Part shown: piece by piece, positions 19,001-26,564 of the stretch
How the letters are laid out: the number at the start of each line of letters is the position of its first letter
Numbering within the stretch: position 1 is the stretch's first letter
NCBI GenBank assembly: GCA_902825965.1
Contig: CADEDA010000002.1
Location: 248,001 to 312,000, forward strand
DNA length: 64,000 nucleotides
Direction: 5' to 3'
From: an uncultured Gemmatimonadota bacterium
GTDB lineage: Bacteria > Gemmatimonadota > Gemmatimonadetes > Gemmatimonadales > Gemmatimonadaceae
Position numbers and translations under genes: made by a program
The notes under the pieces: generated by a model
Database searches by the model: none
Seen by the model: the letters and a program-made list of their open reading frames with translations, nothing else
Told to the model about the DNA's origin: nothing

Positions 19001-21858
19001 CCAGCCAGGCGACGGACCACGGACAGTTGCTGTCGGCGCTCGTCAAGGACGGCGGCATGCCGACCCGTGTGGTGTTCGGCTGGGGGCTCGGTGCGGCACG
19101 TCCCGACCTGTCGGCGATGCTCGACGGGGGCTTCCACGCGCTCCTGGCGTTCGCGCAGGCCCTCAGCACCGAGGAGCCCGCCGGCGACTTCCAGCTCGAC
19201 GTCCTCACCAACGACCTGCAACGCATCGGCGGCGAGGGCGCCCTCGCGCCCGTGCGCGCGCTGCTGCTCGGACCGGCTCGCGTGATCCCGCGCGAGTTCC
19301 CGCAGGTGCGGAGCCGCGCCATCGACCTCCGCCTGCCGGGCACCGCCCGCGAGCGCGAGCTGCTCGCCGCGCAGTTGGCGGCGGAGGTGGTGAGCGACGC
19401 CCGGGTGGAGACCGTGGCACTGCGCGGCGCCGACCGCTACGTGCAGGAGCTCGTGCCGCTCGCGATGGGCGCCGCGGCGACGCGCCTGCGGGAGCGCGGC
19501 GTGTACCTCATCACCGGTGGCCTCGGCGGGATCGGCTACGCGCTCGCCGAGCATCTTGCGCGCACGCAGCGCGCCCGTCTGGTGCTCGTCGGCCGCAGTG
19601 CCTCGGCCGGCCGCGCCGCCCAACGGGTCGCAGCGCTCGTCGCGCTGGGCGCCGAGGTGGAGGTCGTGCAGGCCGACATCGCCCGCGCCGACCAGGTGCA
19701 GCGGGCCATCGACGCGGCGACGGCACGCTTCGGCGCGCTGCACGGCGTCTTCCATGCGGCCGGCACGCTCGGCGACAGCCTGATCCCGCTCAAGAGCCGC
19801 GAGGACGCCGAACGCGTGCTCGCGCCCAAGGTGCAGGGCACCCTCGCCCTCGATGCCGCGCTCGGCGAGCGGCCGCTCGACCTCATGGTGCTGTTCTCGT
19901 CGGTGAGCTCCGTGGCGGGCCTCGCCGGCCAGGCGGACTACGCGGCGGCGAACGCTTTCCTCGACGCATTCGCGCACGAGCGCAGCGCGCGCACCGGCCA
20001 GTTCACCGTGGCGGTGGGCTGGAGCGCGTGGAAGGACGTCGGCATGGCCGCCGCGATCAGCGGCGGCCAGGGCAGCGGTGGTGGTGTCGGCGAGACCGTA
20101 CACCCGGTGCTCGGCACGCGCATGTGGGCCAGCCCCGAGGCCGAGATCTTCTCCGCCAGTCTCGCGGTCGATTCACACTGGGTGCTCTCGGAGCACCGTC
20201 TCCGCGGGGGACGGGCGTTGATCCCGGGCACCGGCTACCTCGAGATCGCGCGGGCCGCGCTCGAGGCGCGCGGAGGGGGGCGTCCCGTGGAGTTGCGCGA
20301 CGTCGCCTTCATGTCGCCGTTCGTGGTGGAGGACCATGCGCCGCGCGAGCTGCGGGTGCACGTCGGCCACATCGGCGCGGACGCGCGGACGCTGGTGATC
20401 GCCGGACGCACGCAGGGCGAGGACGGCCAGGTCCATTGGCAGGAGCATGTGACCGCCGCCGGCGGATTCACCGACGCGGTCGTCCCCGCGCCGCTGGACC
20501 TCAATGCGATCGCCGCCCGGTGTACGCTCCGCGAGGACCGGTTCACGGGGACGGAGGAGAATCCGCACCTGGACTTCGGGCCGCGCTGGAAGAACCTCCG
20601 CGCCATCCGGTACGGGCGCGACGAGGCGATCGCCGAGCTGGAACTCCCGGCGGCCTTCGCCGGCGATCTCGCGGAGTACCCGCTGCATCCTGCGCTGATG
20701 GACATGGCGACGGCCTGCGCCGAGGCGCTGATCCCGGGCTTCGACGGCACGCGCGACTTCTACGTGCCGCTGTCGTACACGCGGCTCACGATGTTCGCGC
20801 CGCTGCCGACGCACATCCGCAGCCACGTGCGCCTGGCGCCGAGCGACTTCGATCCGAAGGAGATCGTGGTGTTCGACGTGACGATCACCGACGCCTCGGG
20901 TACCGTGCTCGTCGACATCGGCGAGTTCATGATGACGCGTGTGGTCGACACGGCGCAGCTGCACGAGGCCGGCTCGCGCGGCGCCCATCGCCGCGCGCAT
21001 GCGAACTTCGATCCGCCGCCGGTGGCGGAGGTCGCGCCGCCGATGGTGCAGGGCCTCGAGGAGGCGATCACCGCGGTCGAAGGCATGCAGGCGATCGATC
21101 GGATCGCGGCCGGGCCTGCGGTGCCGCAACTGTTCTGCACGCCCAAGGACGTGCGGGCGCTCATCGCGGAACTGCGCGCGGCCCTGGTGCCCAAGGCCGC
21201 GGTGCCGGAGCCGCTGCTGGTGGCGGTGCCCACCGTCCCGCTCCATGAGATCGAGGCGGTGCTCGCCACGCACGAGGTGGTCAGCCAGTGCGTGGTGCTG
21301 CAGCGCCGCAATCGCCCGGGTGAGTTGAAGCTCGTGGCCTACGTGGTGTTCGCACCGGGCGAGCAGGCGACGGTCAGCGACCTGCGCCGCTTCCTCAAGT
21401 CGCGGTTGCCCGAGCATCTCGTGCCGTCGACGTTCGTCGACCTCGACGCGCTGCCGACCGCCCCAGACGGGACGGTCGACCGTCCGGCGCTGCCGGATCC
21501 GTTCGGGGCGGCGGACGACTACGTCGCCCCGCGCACCGAGACCGAGATCATGATCGCCGAGATCTGGAAGGAGGTGCTCGGCATCGGCCGGGTGAGCGTG
21601 TACGACAACTTCTTCGACGCGGGCGGGCACTCGCTGCTCGCGGTGCGTGTGGTCACGCGCATCGACAAGAAGATCGGCGTGCGGCTCAACCAGGCGGTGA
21701 TGGTGCTCCAGACCCTGGAGCAGATCGCCGCGGAATGCGACAAGCGTCGGGGATCGTCGCCGAACGCCCCCACGGCCCCTGACGGTCCCGCGCCCGGCAC
21801 GCCCGCACCCGCGGGCGGCCTCGGCAAGAAGCTGTTCAACGCATTGAGAGGCAAGTGA
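16090..21858 (+). CDS. Type I polyketide synthase module: KS-AT-KR-DH-(orphan adenylation C-subdomain)-ACP
   Basis: The product is 1922 aa. The KS has Cys183 (TACSTS), His319 (HGTGT) and His359 (NIGHLD). The AT has Ser628 in GHSMGEY; AVAAHSAM near the specificity site is compatible with malonyl-CoA, which is an inference. The KR has ITGGLGGIG and Tyr1284 (QADYAAANAFLDAF). The DH has His1369 in a motif one residue longer than HxxxGxxxxP, with the partner Asp likely in HPALMDMA. Before the ACP (about 1715-1810) sits the C-terminal subdomain of an adenylation domain without its N-terminal core; its catalytic Lys position is Thr1795 (APDGTVDRPAL). The ACP has Ser1848 (AGGHSLLAV). No thioesterase is present. 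It would extend the NRPS-bound aminoacyl unit by one reduced, perhaps dehydrated, ketide. It overlaps the next gene by 4 nt (GTGA). Confidence 0.92.
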   Translation: MSDPQQYSGNEIAIVGMAGRFPDARTLAEFWRNLEGGVESIRVLSEEQLRAAGVPEATLADANYVRAAAILDEMEYWDAPFWGFTPLDASIMDPQHRLFLECAYEALEDAGHAPEQFPGAVGVFAGCGMQAYMSYNLLPNRKLMEGTGLFLVRHTGNDKDFLSTRVSYQLNLRGPSVNVQTACSTSLVAMHMASQSLLSGECDMALAGGVTIEQPHRVGYHYKDGEILSPDGHCRAFDAASKGTVFGSGAGVVVLRRLEDALRDGDRVHAVIRGSAINNDGSNKVGYLAPSVDGQAASIVEALAIAGASPESISYVETHGTGTPVGDPIEVTALTQAFRTGTERSGFCGIGSLKTNIGHLDTAAGVAGLIKTVLAMQHRKLPPSLHFTQPNPAIDFASSPFYVNASLKEWKSDGPRRAGVSSLGVGGTNAHIILEEAPARGPSGPSRPWQLLTVSARTASALDTASANLADHLEAHKSVPLADAAFTLQTGRQALKERRIVVARSPEDARKALDTNEKERVFTDTANDSASVTFLFAGGGAQYAGMGRDLYEREPVYRRAVDACLSHLQPELARDVRALLQPPAGDDTASARLEKPSLALPALFTTQYAMAMLLESWGITPDAMIGHSMGEYTAAHLAGVFSLQDAVRLVALRGRLFERVPAGAMLSVPLGEAELRPLLGSELSLAAVNAPGLCVASGPVAAIDALEKRLAGQDVEAKRLHIAVAAHSAMLEPILQEFGAFFRTIEMQAPKRRFVSNESGTWITPTQATDPDYWVRHLRNTVRFADGVKELVSEPSRVLLEVGPGRVLATLAKQHPERHVSQLVMTSMRHPGEEGDDQAAALTALGRLWTRGIRPDWKALWADESRQRIALPTYPWERQRHWIDAPLPTQAEVPSDTRRARVDDWFARPSWRQEVPLPALTPQDERVLLFVDAAGVTDALGDLLQAQGRRVYRVQSGAAFNRDGDRFTLRASQATDHGQLLSALVKDGGMPTRVVFGWGLGAARPDLSAMLDGGFHALLAFAQALSTEEPAGDFQLDVLTNDLQRIGGEGALAPVRALLLGPARVIPREFPQVRSRAIDLRLPGTARERELLAAQLAAEVVSDARVETVALRGADRYVQELVPLAMGAAATRLRERGVYLITGGLGGIGYALAEHLARTQRARLVLVGRSASAGRAAQRVAALVALGAEVEVVQADIARADQVQRAIDAATARFGALHGVFHAAGTLGDSLIPLKSREDAERVLAPKVQGTLALDAALGERPLDLMVLFSSVSSVAGLAGQADYAAANAFLDAFAHERSARTGQFTVAVGWSAWKDVGMAAAISGGQGSGGGVGETVHPVLGTRMWASPEAEIFSASLAVDSHWVLSEHRLRGGRALIPGTGYLEIARAALEARGGGRPVELRDVAFMSPFVVEDHAPRELRVHVGHIGADARTLVIAGRTQGEDGQVHWQEHVTAAGGFTDAVVPAPLDLNAIAARCTLREDRFTGTEENPHLDFGPRWKNLRAIRYGRDEAIAELELPAAFAGDLAEYPLHPALMDMATACAEALIPGFDGTRDFYVPLSYTRLTMFAPLPTHIRSHVRLAPSDFDPKEIVVFDVTITDASGTVLVDIGEFMMTRVVDTAQLHEAGSRGAHRRAHANFDPPPVAEVAPPMVQGLEEAITAVEGMQAIDRIAAGPAVPQLFCTPKDVRALIAELRAALVPKAAVPEPLLVAVPTVPLHEIEAVLATHEVVSQCVVLQRRNRPGELKLVAYVVFAPGEQATVSDLRRFLKSRLPEHLVPSTFVDLDALPTAPDGTVDRPALPDPFGAADDYVAPRTETEIMIAEIWKEVLGIGRVSVYDNFFDAGGHSLLAVRVVTRIDKKIGVRLNQAVMVLQTLEQIAAECDKRRGSSPNAPTAPDGPAPGTPAPAGGLGKKLFNALRGK

Positions 21859-22637
21859 ACCCGATCTTCTTCGGTCGTGCCCCGAAGTCCCTCTTCGGTG
21901 TCTATCATCCCCCCAAGGCCGCGCAGGCGCGCGCCACCGGGATCGTGCTCTGCTACCCGTTCGGGCAGGAGTACATGCGCGCGCATCGCGCGTTCCGGCA
22001 GTTGGCGCTGCTGCTCACCAAGGCCGGGTTCCATGTCCTGCGGTTCGACTACTACGGCACCGGCGACTCCTCGGGTGAGGCGCACGAGGTCTCCATCGCG
22101 CAGTGGGTCGAAGATGCGAACGCTGCGGCCGACGAGTTGAAGGAGACGGCCGAGGTGAAGCGGGTGGCGTTCGTCGGCCTGCGCCTCGGGGCGATGGTGG
22201 CCGCCCTCGCAGCCGCCGGGCGAACGGACGTGGACCAGGTGGTGCTCTGGGACCCCGCCGTGAAGGGCAGCGACTACCTGGCCGAGATCCTCGTGGAGCG
22301 CACCGACAGCGTGGGCAACAGCCGGCACACCGCGCTGGCGGACGGCACCGTCGGTGTGATGGGCTTCCCCATCACCGGTGCGCTCCGGACGGAGCTCGCC
22401 GCGATCGACCTGCTCAGCGTCGGCGGCCCCGCGGGGAGCGGCCGGCTGGTGGTGGCCTCGCACGCTCGCGACGAGTACGCCGCACTCGGCCGTCAGGCAC
22501 CGGCCGGGGTGAAGGCCGGGTACGAGCTGGTGCCGTCGGAAGGCAATTGGAACGAAGTCGATGATTACGGCGGCGCGTTGATCCCGGTCTTCCTGATCCA
22601 GGCGATCGTCGCGCACCTGTCCCGGGAGATCAGATGA
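21855..22637 (+). CDS. Alpha/beta hydrolase, exosortase-A-locus hydrolase type, nucleophile elbow lacks Ser
   Basis: The 260-aa alpha/beta-hydrolase fold starts at a GTG overlapping the PKS stop (GTGA). The oxyanion/strand region reads GIVLCYPFGQEYMRAHRAF, and RFDYYGTGDSSG precedes the elbow. The elbow reads FVGLRLGAMVA: the GxSxG nucleophile position is Arg. This is a feature I associate with one of the two hydrolases that accompany exosortase A systems, whose biochemical role is unknown. It may be a non-catalytic or acyl-binding partner of the Cys-type hydrolase encoded immediately downstream (4-nt ATGA overlap). A release role for the PKS product is possible, since the PKS has no thioesterase. 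Confidence 0.75.
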   Translation: MNPIFFGRAPKSLFGVYHPPKAAQARATGIVLCYPFGQEYMRAHRAFRQLALLLTKAGFHVLRFDYYGTGDSSGEAHEVSIAQWVEDANAAADELKETAEVKRVAFVGLRLGAMVAALAAAGRTDVDQVVLWDPAVKGSDYLAEILVERTDSVGNSRHTALADGTVGVMGFPITGALRTELAAIDLLSVGGPAGSGRLVVASHARDEYAALGRQAPAGVKAGYELVPSEGNWNEVDDYGGALIPVFLIQAIVAHLSREIR

Positions 22638-23575
22638 TGCACGGACGTGAGAAGGCGGTCCGCTTCGGCACGAGCGCCTCGCTGGTGGGGATCGTGACGG
22701 AACCGGCCGCCGGGACCGAGACGGCCGGCAAGCCGGCGATGGTGCTGCTCAACTCGGGGATCCTGCACCGCGTGGGCTCCTGCCGCGTGCACGCGCGTAT
22801 CGCGCGGGCGCTGTCCCTCGAGGGGTACACCACGCTGCGCTTCGACTTCTCCGGCATCGGCGACAGCGACCAGCGGCGCGACTCGCTGCCCTTCGAGGAG
22901 AGCGCGGTGGTCGAGACGCGCGAGGCCATGGACTACCTCGGCAAGCTCAAGGGCACGCAGCGGTTCGTGCTCGCGGGCCTCTGCTCCGGCGCCGACATGG
23001 CGCACGAGACCGCGCTGGTGGACCAGCGCGTGGTGGGATTGCTCATGCTCGACGCCTGGGCGTACCGGACGTCGCAGTACTACCTGCGGCACTACGGCAA
23101 GCGGGTGCTGAAGCTCCAGTCGTGGATGAACTTCGCGCGGCGGCGCCTCGATGCGCTGCGCGGCCGCGAGCGCGCCCGTCCGGGCATGCCCACGGGCGAG
23201 GGCGTGGAGTTCGACGTGCCCAAGTACGTGCGCGTCTTCCCGCCGCGCGAGCGCGTCGAGCGCGACCTCCGGCAGTTCGTCGATCGCAAGATGGCGCTCT
23301 ACTGCCTGTGGACCGGCGGCCTCGAGGACTACAACCACCGCGGGCAGTACGAGGAAGCGTTCTCCTCGGTGCCGTTCGGCGGGTTGCTCCGTGAGGAGCA
23401 CATCCCCGAGGCGGACCACATCCTCACCGGGCTCGAGCATCAGGACTACGTCGTGCGCAACACCGTCGAGTGGATGAAGCGCCTCGACGGCGCGGCCGCG
23501 CAGGTGAACGGCCGGGCGCTGATGGCGAACGCACCGATCCCCTCCCCGACCCCACTCACGACGAACGCCCGGTGA
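22634..23575 (+). CDS. Alpha/beta hydrolase with Cys nucleophile elbow (exosortase-A-locus hydrolase type)
   Basis: The 313-aa hydrolase has LNSGILHRVGSCRVHARIAR at the N-terminal strand, RFDFSGIGDSD, and the elbow VLAGLCSGADMA, where the nucleophile position is Cys instead of Ser (GLCSG). The C-terminal part contains EADHILTGLEHQD, which could provide the catalytic His. It pairs with the upstream Arg-elbow paralogue; both lie directly after the PKS, so one may release the chain from the ACP or move an acyl group. The start overlaps the previous stop (ATGA) and its own stop overlaps the next GTG start, so it is tightly coupled within the operon. Confidence 0.78.
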   Translation: MMHGREKAVRFGTSASLVGIVTEPAAGTETAGKPAMVLLNSGILHRVGSCRVHARIARALSLEGYTTLRFDFSGIGDSDQRRDSLPFEESAVVETREAMDYLGKLKGTQRFVLAGLCSGADMAHETALVDQRVVGLLMLDAWAYRTSQYYLRHYGKRVLKLQSWMNFARRRLDALRGRERARPGMPTGEGVEFDVPKYVRVFPPRERVERDLRQFVDRKMALYCLWTGGLEDYNHRGQYEEAFSSVPFGGLLREEHIPEADHILTGLEHQDYVVRNTVEWMKRLDGAAAQVNGRALMANAPIPSPTPLTTNAR

Positions 23576-24840
23576 GTCCGCACCTGCGCTGGTCCCGCCC
23601 GATCGGCAGCACGCTGCTGATCACTGCCTTGGCGTGCTCCGACGCGCCGTCCTCGGCCGCCGACGTGACGCCGGGGCCGGACAGCGTGCTCGTGACCGCG
23701 GCAGCGACGCCGGCGCTCCGCGTCGACACGCTCGCCCGTGGCCTCGTGATCCCCTGGGGCGTGGCGGTCGCACCGGACGGCCGCATCTTCGTGACCGAAC
23801 GCGCCGGGCGCCTGCGCGTGATCACCGCCGCGGGCCTCCGGCCCGAGCCGCTGATGACGCTCACCGTGCACGCCGAGGACCCGGGTTGGCACCCGGAGTC
23901 GGGCCTCATGGGGATCGCCCTCGCGCCGGACTTCGCGACGACCGGGCACGCGTATGTGGCCGCGACCGTGGTCCGCGACCCGGCACCGACGGAGCCGGGG
24001 TTCGTCACGCGCGTCCGCAACCGGCTCGGCATCGGCGGCACCACCGCAGCCGACGCGTTGCCGTTCGAGAACCAGGTCATCCGCATCACCATCGGCGACT
24101 CCACCGCCGGCGACCCCGTCGTCGTGGCGCGCGGGATGTGGACCAACCACTACCACGCCGGCGGCGCCCTCGCCTTCGGTCCGGACGGCAAGCTCTACAC
24201 GACCGTCGGCGACGGCCGACGGCCGCATCTCGCACAGACGGAGGCCCCGGTCGGAAAGCTCTTCCGCCTCGAGGCCGACGGTCGCGTCCCCGCCGACAAC
24301 CCCACGAGCGGCTCCACGGTCTTCGCGACCGGCCTCCGCAACACGCAGGCACTCACCTGGCTCGCGGATGGCACGCTGCTCGGCGTCGAGCATGGGCCGA
24401 GTGGCATCGACGAGGGCCTGCGCCGGACGGGGCGCGACGAGCTGAACGTGCTCGTCGCCGGTGGCAACTACGGATGGCCCAAGGCCTACGGTTGGGAGGG
24501 CGCCGGCACGTTCACCGCGCCACTCTGGGTGTGGGGCCGGTCGGTGGCGCCCGCTGGCCTGGTGGCGTACGCGGGACCGTACACCGCATGGCAGGGGAAT
24601 CTCTTCGTCGGGCGACTGCGCGGCGGGGTCGAGCGTCTGGTCCTCGCGCGCCAGGGCGACGCGTGGACGGTCGCCGCGCATGAAGTGCTCGCGCTGCCTC
24701 CACTGGGCCGCGTGCGCACCGTCGCCCTCGACCACGACGGTGCGCTGCTGCTCACGACCAGCAACCGCGACGTCCGCGGCACCGCCGGGCCATCCGATGA
24801 CCTCGTGCTGCGTGTCCGTCCGCCCTCTCCGACTCCATAG
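23572..24840 (+). CDS. PQQ-dependent sugar dehydrogenase-like (glucose/sorbosone dehydrogenase) exported protein
   Basis: The start is set at the GTG at 23572 (GTGA overlap with the upstream stop). The upstream in-frame ATG would add a leader that is only a shadow of the hydrolase gene. The first about 22 residues form a hydrophobic signal ending in TALAC, a weak lipobox, so a periplasmic lipoprotein is likely. The rest is a six-bladed beta-propeller of the soluble aldose/sorbosone dehydrogenase family: IPWGVAVAPDGRIFVTER, ESGLMGIALAPDF, NHYHAGGALAFGPDGKLY, GLRNTQALTW, ELNVLVAGGNYGWP. Known members oxidise sugars with PQQ. Cofactor and substrate here are inferred from family only, and no PQQ biosynthesis genes are in the window. 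Confidence 0.82.
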   Translation: MSPHLRWSRPIGSTLLITALACSDAPSSAADVTPGPDSVLVTAAATPALRVDTLARGLVIPWGVAVAPDGRIFVTERAGRLRVITAAGLRPEPLMTLTVHAEDPGWHPESGLMGIALAPDFATTGHAYVAATVVRDPAPTEPGFVTRVRNRLGIGGTTAADALPFENQVIRITIGDSTAGDPVVVARGMWTNHYHAGGALAFGPDGKLYTTVGDGRRPHLAQTEAPVGKLFRLEADGRVPADNPTSGSTVFATGLRNTQALTWLADGTLLGVEHGPSGIDEGLRRTGRDELNVLVAGGNYGWPKAYGWEGAGTFTAPLWVWGRSVAPAGLVAYAGPYTAWQGNLFVGRLRGGVERLVLARQGDAWTVAAHEVLALPPLGRVRTVALDHDGALLLTTSNRDVRGTAGPSDDLVLRVRPPSPTP

Positions 24841-24843
24841 AAC

Positions 24844-25413
24844 GTGTTCGACAACATCCGCGAGGACCTTCGGCGGGCGCGTCTCGCCAACCAGGGTGGA
24901 GAGGAGTCGATCGCCGCGCTCATCCGGGAGTGCTTCAACCCGGGGACGCAGGCGATCCTCATGCATCGCTTCGGTGCGTGGACGCGCACGGTGCGGGTGC
25001 CCGGCCTGCGGCACCTGCTCGCGGCCGTGCACTTCTTCCTCGACTACATCTTCGGATGGCGCGTCGGGATCTACATCCCGGTGCGGGCCCGCATCGGCCC
25101 CGGACTCGTGATCCACACGTGGCCGGGGGGCATCGTGTTCCCGGCCTGCGAGATGGGCAAGCACAACACGTTCATCGGCGGCGGCATCCAGTTCGACTAC
25201 GAAACCAAGTCGGTCGGTGAGGAATGCTGGTTCGCGCCCGGCACGAAGTTCGTCGGCAAGATCACCATCGGGAACCGCGTGCGCACGGCGCCCAACGCGG
25301 TGGTGCAGACCGACGTCCCCGATGATTCGCTCGCCTTCGGCAACCCGGCACGGATCGTGCCCATGCGCCGATGGAAGAAGTCCCCCGCGGCATCCACCCC
25401 TCCGGCCCCCTGA
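24844..25413 (+). CDS. CysE-like left-handed beta-helix acyltransferase (serine acetyltransferase family)
   Basis: The 189-aa protein starts at a GTG 3 nt after the previous stop. After an alpha-helical N-terminal part (about 1-65) come hexapeptide repeats forming a left-handed beta-helix (ARIGPGLVIHTWPGGIVF, KITIGNRVRTAPNAVV). His in VIHT is the likely catalytic base. It is shorter than true CysE (about 270 aa) and has the fold ending PDDSLAFGNPARIV typical of sugar and serine acetyltransferases. Within this operon it may acylate a polysaccharide or the NRPS/PKS product, or supply O-acetylserine. The specificity is open. Its stop overlaps the next ATG by 1 nt (TGATG). Confidence 0.83.
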   Translation: MFDNIREDLRRARLANQGGEESIAALIRECFNPGTQAILMHRFGAWTRTVRVPGLRHLLAAVHFFLDYIFGWRVGIYIPVRARIGPGLVIHTWPGGIVFPACEMGKHNTFIGGGIQFDYETKSVGEECWFAPGTKFVGKITIGNRVRTAPNAVVQTDVPDDSLAFGNPARIVPMRRWKKSPAASTPPAP

Positions 25414-26564
25414 TGGATTTCTCCTGGTCTCCCGAACAGCTCCAGTTCCGACGCGCCGTCAGCGAGTTCGCGGCCGGCAGTCTAAACGTCGACGTCGACG
25501 CACGCACCCGCGACGGTGAGTTCCGGCGCGACCTCTGGAAGGCCTGCGCGGATTTCGGTTTGCTCGGCCTGCCCGTGCCCGCGGAGTACGGCGGGTCCGC
25601 ACAGGACCTCCCGACCGCCGTGCTCGCGATGGAAGCGCTCGGCTACGGCTGCCGCGACCAGGGACTGCTGTTCTCGTTGCATGCCCATCTCTGGGCCGTG
25701 GTGATGCCCGTGCTGGCCTTCGCCGACGCCGGCGTGCGCGCGCGCCTGCTGCCGGGCCTGATCGACGGCACGTTGATCGGCGCCCACGCGATCAGCGAAC
25801 CCGAGGCCGGCTCCAACGGGTACGCGATGCGTGCCACGGCGACCAAGGTCGGCGACGACTACGTGCTCAATGGCACGAAGACCTGGGTGACCAACGCCCC
25901 CATCGCCGATGTGTTCGTGGTCTTCGCGACCGTGAACGCCAAGCGCGGGATGTTCGGCGTGACCGGATTCCTCATCGAGAAGGGCACGCCCGGGCTCCGC
26001 GTCTCGGCGCCGTTCCGCAAGATGGGCCTGACCACCTCGCCGATGTCCGAGGTGCTCCTCGACGACTGCCGCGTGCCGGCCTCGCACCGACTGGGCAAGG
26101 AAGGACAGGGCGCGGCGATCTTCAACCATTCGATGGGCTGGGAGCGGTCCTGCATCCTCGCGAGCCAGCTCGGTGGCATGGAGCACCAGCTCGACCAGGC
26201 GCTCACGTACGCCAAGACGCGCGAGCAGTTCGGCAAGCCGATCGGCGACTTCCAGCTGGTCGCGTCGAAGCTCGTGGACATGAAGCTCCGACTCGAGACC
26301 AGTCGCCTGCTGCTGTACCGGACCGCGTGGAAGCAGACGCAGGGAGAGGACATCACGGCCGACGCGGCGATGGTGAAGCTCTACCTCAGCGAAGCGGCGG
26401 TGCAGTCGGCCCTCGACGCCATCCAGATCCACGGCGGCAACGGCTACATGGCCGAGTACGGCGTCGAGCGCGACCTGCGGGACGCGGTGGGCGGTCGCCT
26501 GTACTCCGGGACATCGGAGATCCAGCGGCTCATCATCGCGCGCGCCATGGGACTGCGCCCGTGA
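25413..26564 (+). CDS. Acyl-CoA (or acyl-ACP) dehydrogenase family flavoprotein
   Basis: The start is set at the ATG at 25413, where TGATG couples it to the upstream stop; an ATG at 25371 would add 14 residues overlapping that gene. The 383-aa product shows the whole ACAD fold: LGLPVPAEYGGS, AHAISEPEAGSN, YVLNGTKTWVTNA, REQFGKPIGDFQ and IHGGNGYMAEYGVERDLRDA. At the segment where medium-chain enzymes carry the base Glu (YEGT) this protein has YSGTSEIQ, so the base must lie elsewhere or be absent. Next to a ligase and a free ACP, it probably desaturates or hydroxylates an ACP- or CoA-bound acyl chain for the NRPS/PKS locus. The stop overlaps the following GTG by 4 nt. Confidence 0.86.
   Translation: MDFSWSPEQLQFRRAVSEFAAGSLNVDVDARTRDGEFRRDLWKACADFGLLGLPVPAEYGGSAQDLPTAVLAMEALGYGCRDQGLLFSLHAHLWAVVMPVLAFADAGVRARLLPGLIDGTLIGAHAISEPEAGSNGYAMRATATKVGDDYVLNGTKTWVTNAPIADVFVVFATVNAKRGMFGVTGFLIEKGTPGLRVSAPFRKMGLTTSPMSEVLLDDCRVPASHRLGKEGQGAAIFNHSMGWERSCILASQLGGMEHQLDQALTYAKTREQFGKPIGDFQLVASKLVDMKLRLETSRLLLYRTAWKQTQGEDITADAAMVKLYLSEAAVQSALDAIQIHGGNGYMAEYGVERDLRDAVGGRLYSGTSEIQRLIIARAMGLRP

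Noticed and set aside
15967-20103. A 1378-codon minus-strand open frame under the PKS gene
   Set aside because: It is antisense to the KS, AT and KR domains with all active sites; the length reflects high GC only.
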